From: Certhia americana
Lineage: Eukaryota > Chordata > Aves > Passeriformes > Certhiidae
NCBI GenBank assembly: GCA_018697195.1
Contig: CM031870.1
Span: forward strand, 14,060,779-14,124,778
Length of the DNA stretch: 64,000 bases
Reading direction: 5' to 3'
In this document: positions 9,886 to 22,400 of the stretch, piece after piece
How the letters are laid out: each line of letters opens with the position of its first letter
Numbering within the stretch: position 1 is the first letter of the stretch
Position numbers and translations under genes: made by a program
Notes under the pieces: model-generated
Databases searched by the model: none
What the model was told of the DNA's origin: nothing
The model's input: only the letters and a program-made list of their open reading frames with translations

Positions 9886-9887
9886 AG

Positions 9888-10442
9888 ATGGAGCCGCGTC
9901 CGCCTGGGACCGAGCCCCCGCTGCCACGGGGGCCGGGACCGGGGCCCGAGCCCGAGCTGGAGCCGGAACCGGAGCCAGAGCTGGACTTGGAACGGGAACC
10001 GGAGCCGGAACCAGAACCGGAGCTGAACCTGGAACCGGAGCCAGAGCTGGACCTAGAACCCGAGCTGGACCTGGAACCGGAGCCGGAACCAGAACCCGAG
10101 CTGGACCTGGAACCGGAGCCGGAGCTGGACGTGGAACGGGAACCGGAGCCGGAACCAGAACCCGAGCTGGACCTAGAACCGGAGCCGGAGCTGGAACAGG
10201 AGGCGGACCCGGAGCCGGAGCTGGATCTGGACCTGTGGGCACTTGATCCCGCCGCTGCCGGCGCGGCGCCGCCGCCCTGGTGCCCGGGGGAGGCCGGGGA
10301 CAGCCCGGGGGGCCCCGCCGAGCCCCCGCCGGAGGAGGAGCCGCGCCTCCGCCCGGTCTTCGACGCCTTGGACCGCGACGGCGACGGCTTCGTGCGTGTG
10401 GAGGAGTTCGTGCAATTCGCCACGGCCTACGGTGCCGAGCAG
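9888..10442 (+). CDS. RAB11FIP3: RAB11FIP3 exon 1
   Basis: It encodes residues 1-185 and ends AYGAEQ at the donor CAG|GTGAGC. A proline-rich start is followed by about 95 residues in which Glu or Asp alternates with Pro and Leu. The repeat is arranged in blocks of about 22 residues (34-55, 62-81, 82-103). Then come a Pro-rich spacer and the first EF-hand, PVFDALDRDGDGFVRVEEF, with acidic ligands at loop positions 1, 3, 5 and 12. The EF-hand matches human closely; the acidic repeat is not in the human protein as I remember it. Confidence 0.9.
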
Positions 10443-13400
10443 GTGAGCACCGGGCACCGAGCACCGGCACCGCATCTGGGGCAGATCCGGGGCACCGCGG
10501 GCGGCGGCACCGCTTGGTGTGCGGTGTCCCCGCCGCCCGAGGGTGATGGTGACGGTGGCTCCTGTCCGTGCTCCTGTCAGTGTCCCCAAGGACAGCGCTG
10601 GCATCGCCGTCGCCCCGGGTGAAGGGCACTCGCGGCCCGGGAGGAACCGGGGCTGTCGTGTCTCGGGGGAACAGCCCCGGGAACCGGCAGCTCTTTGTTC
10701 TCCATCGCTGCCGCCTCAAACCGTGGCTGGGCAGCGGCGGCAGCCCGGGGTGTGCGGCTGCTCCGTGCCCCTCTCGCTGGCCGTGCCTCACCTCCAGAGC
10801 ACGGAGCATCCCTGCCCGTGGTTTACAACGAGGTGATCCTTCAGGGCCTTTCCAGCCCAGACCGTTCCCTGCTACCTCGCTTATCCCGGGTTTGACAGCC
10901 CGGTTGGGTATTTTCCCCCCTTTCTGCTGCTTTGTGCCCTGGCGAGCCGGCGATCCCCTGCAGCACATCAGAGGCGATGTAATTTGAAGCTGCCTGGGCT
11001 GACCCAAAATGGAGCAAGCTCCGGCAGCGCTCACCAGGGGATGGGGATGGATTTGTTGGTGTTTCATGCATTGGTCTGGGCTGGCATCGCTACCGGGAAA
11101 AGAGGATTTATGTTTTTAAGGCGTGCAGGTATCGCTGTGAAGTTTCCCTGTGCCTGCCCAGGTCTGCTCTCGTTCTCCATCCCTGGCTGCTGCGCGGGTA
11201 TTTAAGTGCCATGACAAAGCAAATCATGTGTGAAGGAGGCTTTTTGGTGGGGGAGAGCTTTTTAGCCCTCTCCTCATGCTAGAAACGCCTCTCAAAGATA
11301 AAACAAAAGTGTTTTATTTTAGAAAAACAGCCCTGCGAACTGGAGACACGGAACTTCTTTGTGTTGCTGCTGGGGGCACTGTGTGTTCAGAGGGTCTCCA
11401 GGTGTGAGCACAGGTACCTCGGCTGCTGCTGCCCGTGCCAGGAGAGAGGCTTTATTCACAAATCCTCAGTTCTGCACTGTCCTGCCGTGGGCCAGGCTCC
11501 CTGTGCCACCCGTGTCCCACTGCTGTCCCCAGCAGAGGAGGCAGGAACAGACACCTCCCCGGGGGACTGCTTGCCTTCGTGTCCCTTGGCGTGGAGCAGC
11601 CCAAGGACATGGGAAACGGGGACAAGAGGTGACCTGTGCTGACAGGGGACGTGGCAGGTGGCTGTGGGGTGTGCAGCTCAGCCTGGCTGTGCCCAGTGCT
11701 GGCGAGGGGCCTCGCTGAGCCTGGGAAATGCTCTCACACCATGGCCTGGGGGTGGCTGCGAGCTGTTAAGGTCACTCCAAAGCTCAGGGGGGTGTCCCCG
11801 GAGGTTTTGTGCCGCTGGATGGTGTCTGTCCCTCTGGATCCGTGTGGGAAGGGGCTCAGTGTGGGCTCCCTGTTCCTGCTGAGCACAGCTAATGCTGCCT
11901 GTGCTGCCATAAATGATGCTTTGAAAGCCCATTTCTCATCAGCGAGAGGCTGGAACAGGCAGCTCTTGGCATGCAGGACAGCTGGGTGGTGGTACAGCCA
12001 GCACTGAGCACCTCGGGGAGGTTGGTGTGGCAATGCCTGAGCCAACAGGTCCTGGGCACTCCGGGGGACTGGCAGAGGAGGAAAGGTGATGCCAGTGTGT
12101 GCAGGAGGGCTTGGGGTCAGCCTGCAGCTTAGAAAAGAGGAGGGAGGAGGAGGAGGGGTTGGTGATCGGGTCTGTAAGGAATCACAGAATATTCTGGGTG
12201 GGATGATTCCCACCAGGATCATCTAGTCCAAGCCCTGGTGCTGCACAGACCCCCAACAATCCTACCCTGGGCATCCCTGGGAACATTGTCCAACCTTTCC
12301 TGGAGCTCTGGCAGCCTCAGGGCTGTGCCCATTCCCTGGGGAGCCTGGGCAGTGCCCAGCACCCTCTGAGGGAAAAACCTTTTCCTGAAATCTAACCTAA
12401 CCCTCCCCTGATGCGTGGAGTAATAAAGAGAGGAGTTCTGGGGAAGTTCCTTGACCTATTTTGCGTGGAGCAGCTGGAACTTGGGCCCAAAGTGGGTCTT
12501 TTGGAGCCCGGAGAAGCAGCTCAGGTGGAAGTTAAAGGGGAGGAAGATCCCCGGTGGGTGAAGCAGTGCTCAGGTGATTAAATGGGACCCTCAAGGTGTA
12601 AATAAAGGTTGTGTCACAACCAGGACTGGGATGCAGTGAGAGGGAGGTCGGGGTTTGATGGCTGGCTGGATAATCACAAAGGGCACTTAATGAGGAACAA
12701 ATGCCAGCCCTCTGGAATTTGCTGGAGGTACCTGCTTCCTTTTTCCCTCCCCTCCTTCCTCCTGCCTGCTGCCCGCAGGGGTGGGTTCATCCTGGTGGAA
12801 CAAATGGCTAAATTCGAGCACGACAAGCAGCTGATTCCCGAGGCTGGAGAGGGCTGAAGGGTTCTGGAGAGCCTCTGTGTGTGTGTGTATCCACAGGGAT
12901 GAGGAGCTGGAGAGCAGCAAGTGTTGTCTTTAGCGCTCAGTGAAACACCAGAGGCATTCATGGGCTGCTGAGTGAGCGCTGTCAGCTCGTTTGGCTGCAA
13001 CAATTATTAGCTAAATGTCAAAGGGAAGGCACCAGCTGGCGTTGATTCCATAAACACGATGGGATTGTGGATTTCTGGTCGGCTGAATTGGGTATTTTTC
13101 TCTCCACGAGGATGAAAAAATGGGATTGGGTTTTGCTTAAGCAGCTTGGGGTGCTGGGAGGCTGACTGGAAGAGCTCTGTGGTTGTGATGCTGGCATGGG
13201 GAGGAGACCAAGGCAGAGATAAAGGCAGTTTGATTTGTGATTACAGCTGATAGGCATTGAGGCTCCTGCCAGCACCTTCATCTGCAAAGGGGCGATGAGA
13301 GGATGGAGCTGGAGGTGACACCTGGGCCTTGAGCAGGGAAGGGACAGCCTTGGGCTGGTCCTCCCACAGCCTCTCCCAGGAGGGTGTTTGTCCAACATGG

Positions 13401-16400
13401 GTTGTTTTGCCTCTTGAAAGGCTCACATGGACCCCTGCTATGCTCCACGGATTTACAAACGAGATGTGGGACAGAAAGGTTGTGAGGACAGCTTGACTTT
13501 TCTTGAGAACAACTTGATTTTTCATCCAAACCCCCTGGACCTCTCCTGAACCACCTGGCAGGCAGCTGCCAGTGGTGGTGTGTTTTTATTGTCTGCTTCC
13601 TCCCCCTTTTCCCTGCATTTCTCTGGGATCTGGTGCTCCCTGGAGCCGCTGGCTGGGACAGAAGGATGGAGTGAAATTGGCTTAAATAGCGAGCAAGGAG
13701 CTGGGGGCACACTTGATGTCACTTTTATGTCACCTTGTAAAGCAGGAGGGGCTGTGTCTTGCACTTTTGGGGGCTGCACAGAACCTAAGGCCATTGTTTT
13801 TGGTTTAAACTTTTATTTCAAAATTCAATTTTACGTGTCTTGCCCGCTGCAGCCTTGCATCGTGTCTGGCTGGCTGGGCTGACAGAGCCCAAGGCTTTTC
13901 TCCCTGGATTTATTTCCAGCAGGCTCAGAGGAGAATGGATTGTTTGTAAGGCTGAGGACAAGCATCCTGCTGGCACCTTGGGTTGTTTTTCCTTTTCTGT
14001 TTTGATCTAACAGACAATTGGAGAAGGAAAAGCCTCTTGCACCACGTGATCCCTCTGCCTTGGCTCAATTAAGAGAAATCCCAGAATTTGCCTGACTCAC
14101 TTCCAAAGGCTCCTGTTCCAAGGGGTCTTCAGCCTTTTTTTGTTCCTCTTGATGATCGGTTTTCGCTTCATTTCACTGTGACTTGTTTTGCTTTCTTTAA
14201 CATTTCTACCCCTCAGTACCTGTGCTGGCACCAGGTCAGCTCATCCTCAGCTGAGCTCTCCATATTCAGCTTTTAGCTTTCCCTCTGGGGATGGTTTCTG
14301 AAGGGTTTTATCAGCTTTCTTGTACTTTTCCCAGCACCTTCTCAGCCTCTTGGAATAGGGTGCTGAGAGCTGCGGAACAAATCCCATTTGGGGGCTGGCA
14401 GGGATAGCTCCAGACAGCAGCTGCAAAGAATCCTGGAGTTGGTTTTTATTTTTGAATAAAGCAATCTGAAAATCTGGCAGTTAGTTTCTGTAATGAACCC
14501 TGCATGGTGTCAAACTGTAGCTTTTTAGTGGTTACCCCCCTGTGGTGATGCCAGGCTGGCTTTTCCTGCTCCCCTCTGATGGATCCCTTGGGAAATGTGT
14601 GCCTGGATCCACTTGGCTTCCTTCTTCCATCTCCCTTGGCCATGCTGACCTTGCCTCTGATTCTGGATGTGCTCCCTCTTCCCCTTGGTTTTTTCCCACT
14701 TCCTTGTGAAATCTAATGATGTGTGTCATGAGGAAACCCCAATTTTTATTTTTTTTTAATTATTTTTTTCATTTTCTCATGGTTCTTACCCAATTTGAGT
14801 AGAGGAAGTGCTGGTTTTATGAAAAGATTTCTAAAATTATCTATCATGGTTTCACAGGCAGATGAAGCTTAAATTGCCTCCAGCTGTGTTGCTGCTGCTG
14901 CTGCACCTTCCAGAGGCTTTAATTGTTCTTTTAACTCCATAGAATATCCTGGCTTGGGAGGATCATCAAGTCCAGCTCCTGGAATTTGGTTCCTGCTGTG
15001 GAGAGGGGCTGGGATGGCAGTGGGGGATGCTCTGGGTGTGCAGGAGGTGCCTGTGGACACCCCTGTGTGCTTTGGAACAGCAACAAATCTGAAATATTTT
15101 GCTTGCTTTGACCAAGGGCCCGGTTTTTCCCTCCCAGAGAAAATCATGGCAGGGAATTTGTGGGTTTGGGGAGATTGGGTGGGAGCCCTTTCCTCTCCTC
15201 CTCCCTCCTCTCCTCCCTCTTCAAAGGGCTTTTACCACCATCAATAAATAACAGGTCTGTGTGCTCCAGGAGCTCCAAGACAGGAGTTTTTCTTTCTCCC
15301 TCAGAGAGGAAAATGCTTCCAAGCCAACATATTTTGTGTAATTTTGGGCGAGGTGGTGGCTGGTTTGCAAATTCCATTTTCAGCTCACTTGATTCACTTA
15401 TAAATATCCCAAAAGGCTCCAAGGAAGAGACGATTCCTGTGCTCCTGGGTTTTTTTAGCTGCTCCTGCTCGGGTTTGGCTTTAAGCTCCTGGGAGTGGTG
15501 GGGAGGGCTGGGAGCAGATCAGAGGAGGGCAGAGCTTTCTGGTGATGTGTTTGTGGCTGGAATCAGATGGATGGATGGCTTATCCCGGCGGGGCTGTGAA
15601 TGCTCAAAGGCAGGGTTTGTCTGTGTGGGCTGGCAGGAGGGTGCTGGGGGGTAATTTTATCCCGGTTACCAGTTTATTAAATCAACCTTTTTATTCTGCC
15701 TTGCTCCTTCGGGTGGAGAGCGCAGTGAATGTGGATTTTTGGGAGAGGGGCTCCGGACTAGGGATGGAGGGACAGGACACAGGGAATGGTTCCCCACAGC
15801 CAGAGGGCAGGGATGGATGGGATATTGGGCAGGAATTGTTCCCTGGGAGGGTGGGCAGGCCCTGGCACAGGGTGCCCAGAGCAGCTGTGGCTGCCCCTGG
15901 ATCACTGGGAGTGTCCAAGGCCAGGCTGGATGGGGTTTGGAGCAGCCTGGGACAGTGGGTGGTGTCCCTGCCTGTGACTGGCTGGGATTTAGGGTCCTTT
16001 CCAGCCCAAACCAGTGTGGGATTCTGTGATTTGTTTTGATCAAGGTTAGCTGTGTTCCTCTGGAATCTGAGTTCATTGCTGCAAATGAAGGAACACTGGT
16101 TACCCAGCAGAAGGGAGAAGCATCAGTGTCACCTTTGCAGAGCTGGCACGTGCTGTGGGTAAGGGAGCAAAGCTGGGATGTCCAGGGATGGGCTGTGGCA
16201 TTGTCCCAGGATGGCACAGGAGCCCCAGACACAGCAAAGGGACCATTGAGAGTTTTCAGTGTTAGGGTGGAAAGACCTTAACCCATCTCACTCCACCCCC
16301 TGCCATGGGCAGGGACATCTCCCACTGTCCCAGGCTGCTCCAGCCTGGCCTTGGACACTTCCAGGGATCCAGGGGCAGCCACAGCTGCTCTGGGCACCCT

Positions 16401-19400
16401 GTGCCAGGGCCTGCCCACCCTCCCAGGGAGAATCTCTCCATAATATCCAATGTAAATCTCTCAGTTCAAACCCATTCCCCTTGGCTGTCACTGTCTGCCT
16501 TTGTAAAAGTCATCCTCCTTCTCTTTATTAACCTCCTGTAAATACTGAGAGAAGATAGGTGGATTCATGAGAAGCTTCCTCCCAGTAGCAGGGTGTTTCC
16601 TAAGACTGTGATTGATTAAAATTGGATTGGGTCATCATAATTAACTGATTGGAATATGATAGTGCAGCAGGACACAGGGCTCATTTAGATCTGCTCTTGC
16701 CCACAGAGCCTTCTCCCAAAGCATTCCCAAGCTGCTGATCCCATTATGTAACTCAGCCCAGACAGTAATTGATAATCATTACAATTGCCCACAGAATTCC
16801 TCCTCACTTTATTCCTGTTTGACTTTCGTTTGCTGCTCATTGTCAGAGGAATGATCTCCTTGGAACCCAGGGGCTTTTTTTTTTTTTTTTAATTCCTGGG
16901 TTTGGAATTTTGCAAAGCAAATGACTTCCCTTTAGCCTCAGCCTGCTTGGGCAGGGAGAGCTGCTTCTGCTTGGCCACCCTCAGCATCCCCTCTGCCATG
17001 GGACCAAGGTTTTTCCAGCTCTAGGAAGCTGCTGGCAGTGAACCATGGCTTGCTTCAGCCTGTTCCTCATGCCTGGCTCCATCTTTTCATCATTCCTGTG
17101 TGGGTTCCTGGCCTGGCACCCCGGGCAGGTCCCTGCTGAGCAGTGCTGGCCGTTCCCTCCGTGTGGTGAGGTAAATTCAGACACCCGTGGAGAATGGAGG
17201 CCCAAAGCTGCCAGGCTGGTTCTGCTGGGCTGAGGATCAGGGAGGCATTGAGGTTGGAAAGGAGCTCTGGGATCATTGAGTCCAACTGTTCCAACATTGC
17301 CAAGGCCACCACTGAAACGTTGTCCCCAAGTGCCACATCCACGTGGGGTTTGAGCACTTCCAGGGATGGGGGCTCCACCACTGCCCTGGGCAGCTGTGCC
17401 AGTGCCTGGCCACCCTTTCCATGGAGAAATTTTCCCAATATCCAACCTAAACATCTCCTGGCACAACTTGAGGCCGTTTTCCCCTTGTCCTGTCCCCGTT
17501 CCCTGGGAGCAGAGCCCGATGCCCCCCTGGCTGTCCCCTCCTGTCAGGGAGCTGTGCAGAGCTCAGGTCCCACCTGAGCCTCCTTTTCTCCAGGCTGAGC
17601 CCCTTCCCCAGCTCCCTCAGCCCCTCCTGGTGCTCCAGCCCCTTCCCCAGCTCTGTTCCCTTCCCTGCACACACTCCAGGTCTGTTTTGTCACGAGGGTC
17701 CCAGAGCTGACTCTGGGGCTGGAGGTGCCCCAGCAGCTGCTGCCACTGTGGACACAGAGAGTGCATCTGACCTGGGGAAATTGTGCATTTTGTACCTGCA
17801 GGGACTCTCCCACGTGCCAAAAGCATTCCCAGCTCCTCTCAGAGTGCAGTCTGTGCTCTCAGCATGCTTGGAGCTGCTCTCCTGATGAGGTTTTTTGGGA
17901 TGTCTGCAGTGGAGCTGTTGGCTGAACCAGCCCAGTCTGCATCACAGGTGTGCTTCCCTAATTGTCCCATGTCAGGCACAGCCCCTAAAGCTCCTCTCAG
18001 CTTTGTTTTCCACTTTCAGCTCTTCCCATCTCTCAGTTCCCTCCCCACATGTGCTCAGGGCTGATGCTTTAGGCTCAGCCTGAGGCCTCCCAGCAGGGGC
18101 AGGACTGCAACCAAGCACAGTGGGAGAAACATCAGGGATTTCATCAGCCTGCTCTCAGAATGTCAGATCAATGTTTATAACTTTGTGTGCCTGTGCTTTG
18201 GACCTTCCAAAGCATTTGGGTGCACAGGGACTTTAAAGATCATCCAGTGCCACCCCTTGCCATGGACAGGGTCACCTCCCACTGCCCCAAGATGCTCCAA
18301 GCTCCCTCCAACCTGGCCTTGGACACTTCCAGGGATCCAGGGGCAGCCACAGCTGCTCTGGGCACCCTGTGCCAGGGCCTGCCCACCCTCACAGGGAACA
18401 ATTCCTGCCCAATATCCCATCTATCCCTGCCCTCTGGCTGTGGGAAGCCATTCCCTGTGTCCCTGTGTCCCATTCCCTTGTCCCCAGTCCCTCTCCAGCT
18501 CTCCTGGAGCCCCTTTAGGCCCTGCAAGGGGCTCTGAGGTGCCCCTGGAGCCTTCTCCTCTCCAGCTGAGCACCCCCAGCTCTCCCAGCCTGGCTCCAGA
18601 GGGGTTCCAGCCCTTGGGACACCTCCATGTGCTCCTCTGGAATGACTCCCAGCTCCATGTCCTTATGCTGGAGGCCCTTGATGTGCTTGGTAGCAGGCAG
18701 ATGCCTCCAGGCTGAAAGAGCTCTGTATTAACAGGGGAGTCTCAGTTCAAATCAGTGCTACCTGGCATGAACCTTGTTTTGGGATCCCAAAACTTCTAAG
18801 CCCAAGGAATGGCCCTGAAGATGCCATGGAAATGCCAGCCTGGAATTTCTGCATGGCTCAGAGCTCTGGTCTGCTCTCCCCAAATTTGGGGTTGTGATGA
18901 GGCTTCCCCTTCCCTGTAGAGCTTTTGCCAGAGCTGCTGTGGGACAGAGTAATTTATTAATGGTCCTGTGGGTTGTGGGGGCAGAGAAGAGGAAGGGATG
19001 TGACCAGGGAGAGCCATGGGGGCAATTCCTCCCAAAGTGCCACTTGTGCCAAGCTGGAATGCTTGGTGTGGGCTCCATGGGGGAGAGCAGCTGGAAGAGC
19101 CCAAATCCCTGTGAGTGGTGCTGGATCCTTCCCTGGCACACGGCTCTCCTGCTTTTGGGGCTGGACTGGGCTTTTCCTCAGGGAAGGGAGGATCTGAGAG
19201 CCTCAGTGGATCAGGGCTGGGGCTCCTCTGCTGGCACGAGGGCTCCTTCAGGCTGTCCAGGCACTGAATTCCTGATTTTGGTCAGGGTTTTTCCCCTCTC
19301 CAGGGAGAAAACTGCTCTTAAAGCAGGGAATTGTGGAGGCTGCTGTGGAGAGAGGTTCCAGGCTGCTGGGAGGCTTCTCCCCATCCAGCTCCTTCCAGTG

Positions 19401-22400
19401 CCACAGCAAATCCCCTTTTCCTAGGAATGCCAGTGACTAAACTGCCTTTGCTCCCTGTTAACACATTCGGTGATCCTGGTGAAGCTGAAACACTCAGGGA
19501 CAATGATATTTGATGGGAATTTGTGTGCTGGATGAAATGACATTAATTCCTGAACTCCTCTCTGTGTATCCTGGCGTGTCCCAGCTCCGCATGGCACGGG
19601 CTGGTGACAGCTCTGGGGATGTCCCATGGAGCTGTCGGGGTCCCAGGGGTGATTACAGCTTTGTTCCCAGGCTGTGTCCCTCTGTTTGGCAGAGGGGAGC
19701 AGCCTCGGGGTGCCCCCATTTGTTTATTTTTAATCACACATTGTGATTTTCCAGAGGAGAGAGCTCCTGCTCCCGGTGTGCAGTGTCCCGTGGTGAAATG
19801 CCAGTGGTGGCAGGTTGTGTTTGAGTCACTGCTGCTGCTGGAAGGGCTTTGTAGGCTGTTCCTGCTTCCTCCTCTCCCCTGAGGAGGAGGAGGAGGAAAG
19901 CCAGAGGGAGAGGATCTGGTGCTGGGAGCTACGTCATCTGGCACGGCCTGGTGGAAAATCCATTTGCCAGAGTCCAAGAGGCAGCTGGGCTGCAGCAGAA
20001 TGTGCAGGAAGTCAAAGGAGCCCAAACCAACAGTTTGTGGAGAGAAGAAGCAGTGAGGGGCAGGAAGCAAAGGGTGAGGGCTGCTGTGGGCATGGAGCTG
20101 GGTTGGGATCCACTGGCTGCTCCTCAGGCCCACATTCCCAAAGGAACACAGCATCAATCAAGGAGAAAGTGTGCCTTTCACTGGACTGAAAGTCTCCTCA
20201 TTGGGAAGAAACACTCAGTCCTACCTTGGCTTTAGAGGCTGGTCAGGCCATTGAGGCTTTCAGATGGGGAGGGATGAAGAGGCAGCTCTTGCCTCCCTTT
20301 TGCCTGGCCACATTCCTTATTTTTTCCAGGGGAGTGGCTGTTCTTCACCCTGATCCCGTTGTGGGTGTGTGAGGAGTTTACAGCTGGGGGGAACCCAAAA
20401 TTTGGATATCCTTGTGGAATTTTTTTCCCTGTCCTTGCTAAATGGATGCAGCAACCAGCTGATCCTCTCCTGTCTGCTTGGAGCTCTGGGACTACTGTCC
20501 TGGTAGGAGCACAGCAGGGAGGATGCAAAGAGCAAGAGGGAAGGTTTGTGGAACCTTTCAGGGGAGGCTCACGGGGAATTTTGGAAGCTTTGGTTTTGAA
20601 CAGGAGAGTGCTGGAGGTGTTGGTGTGGAATGGGGGCATTCTGGAGAGCTTGGTTTGGAACAGGAGGGTTCTTGGTGTGCAGCAGGGAATTCTCTTGTGA
20701 GAATTCTCTGAGCTGCACCTCCAGGCTTATATTGATGTCCTGTGGAGGCTGAGCTGGAGCAGAGACTGCACAGAGCAAAAGGATAAAGCAGGAATTTATT
20801 AAAAGGCCTCACTGAGCACACCCGGGCTGCACAAGAGCCCGGCTGGGATACACCCAAGGTGAACCCAAAATGGGCACAAAATGGACTCCAAGTCATGAGG
20901 GCTCACACTTTGGTAAGTTCTAGTCCATAAGAATATTGGAATTAATTGTCCAACCACAGCTTCATGTTGTGAAGCTCCATCCTCCTTGTTTTTCTCACCT
21001 CACCGTTGGTTTTGTTCTTGGGCCTGAAAGTTGTCCTTGGTCCCAAGCTGGAGAAGGAATTGCTTTGTCTGTATTTTCTGTGAAAAGAGCTCTGTGACAC
21101 TGAATATGAAACCTAAAACTGCCCACCAAAACAGCCCAGAATCTGAAAAATAGAAAAGCTAAAACTTAAGGCATCAATGTGTGGAGCATCCGTCCCACCC
21201 TGGTCTGGGTGGGGTCCCGTGGGGTGGCTGAGGTGTGGTGGGTGAAGGGGAGCTGCTGCTGGCAGGACTGAGAGCCCAGAGCACAGGGCAGGGACTTGGC
21301 TGCCCGCCTGGCAGGCACCTGCCAAGCCATGGAGCAGATTCCAGGCCTCCTGCTGCTCCGGTGCTTGGAGGAGCATTGGCATTGCCCTGGGGTTGTTTGC
21401 TTGGGGTGGTGATGCCTTCATGCCCAGTGCTTGCAATCCCTGAGGTCCTGGGCTTTCCAAACTATGCATGGCATCTCAGCCTCTTCTCCCTTGCTCCAGG
21501 AATCTACCTCTGTTCCGTTCTGGGCTCTTTTCCCCCCCTCTGGCATGTAAACAGCCCTTTCATGGAGCTGCCTGAAGGGGTGCCAAAAGGAGGGGGGGTA
21601 ATTTGAAGCAGCTCTAAAAAAGAAATAAGTCTTTATGCTTTGCTGGTGCCTTGTTCAGGCTTGTTGATGTCACAATAAGCTCAGTTGTGGCAGGTGCAGA
21701 GGGGCTGGGCCAGGCAGGTTCCTTCTCTCCTGTTCAGCTCCTTGTGTTTGCAGCTTCACCTGTGCTGCCCCAGAGGCTCCTTGTGCCCAAAAGATTCCCA
21801 GCTTTTTTACAAGGAAGGACCTGGAGCTGCTGGAGAGAGTTGAGAGGAGCCCGTGAAGATGCTCCAAAGGCTGGAGCCCCTCTGGAGCCAGGCTGGGAGA
21901 GCTGGGGGTGCTCACCTGGAGAAGAGAAGGATCCAGGGACACCTCAGAGCCCCTTGCAGGGCCTAAAGGGGCTCCAGGAGAGCTGGAGAGGGACTGGGGA
22001 CAAGGGAATGGGACACAGGGACACAGGGAATGGCTTCCCACAGCCAGAGGGCAGGGTTGGATGGGATATTGGGCAGGAATTGTTCCCTGTGAGGGTGGGC
22101 AGGCCCTGGCACAGGGTGTCCAGAGCAGCTGTGGCTGCCCCTGGATCCCTGGCAGTGTCCAAGGCCAGGCTGGACAGGGCTTGGAGCAGCCTGGAATGGT
22201 GGGAGGTGTCCCTGCCCATGGCAGGGGTGGGACTGGGTGGCTTTAATGTCCCTTCCAACCCAAACCATTCTGGGATCCTGTGACTCTAATCCTGATGTAG
22301 GCAGCCTGTACATTGTGCTTCGGGGAGAGCGAGCGTGCCAAGCCAGAGTGAGGATTTCATCTGGGATGTGCCCGTGGAGGTTTGGTGCTGCTTTCCAACC

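Larger units (their letters stand above)
9355..10900 (+). promoter_or_regulatory. RAB11FIP3: RAB11FIP3 CpG island and promoter
   Basis: Very GC- and CpG-rich DNA covers the upstream region, exon 1 and the start of intron 1. It includes several GC boxes (for example 9491-9500) and a full CRE. No TATA box is evident. The transcription start is not defined by sequence alone. Confidence 0.8.

Noticed and set aside
9203..11067. Antisense ORFs of 406 and 509 codons across RAB11FIP3 exon 1
   Set aside because: They mirror the GC-rich coding repeat, give Gly-Ser or Pro-Ala low complexity, and cross an exon-intron boundary of a well-supported gene.
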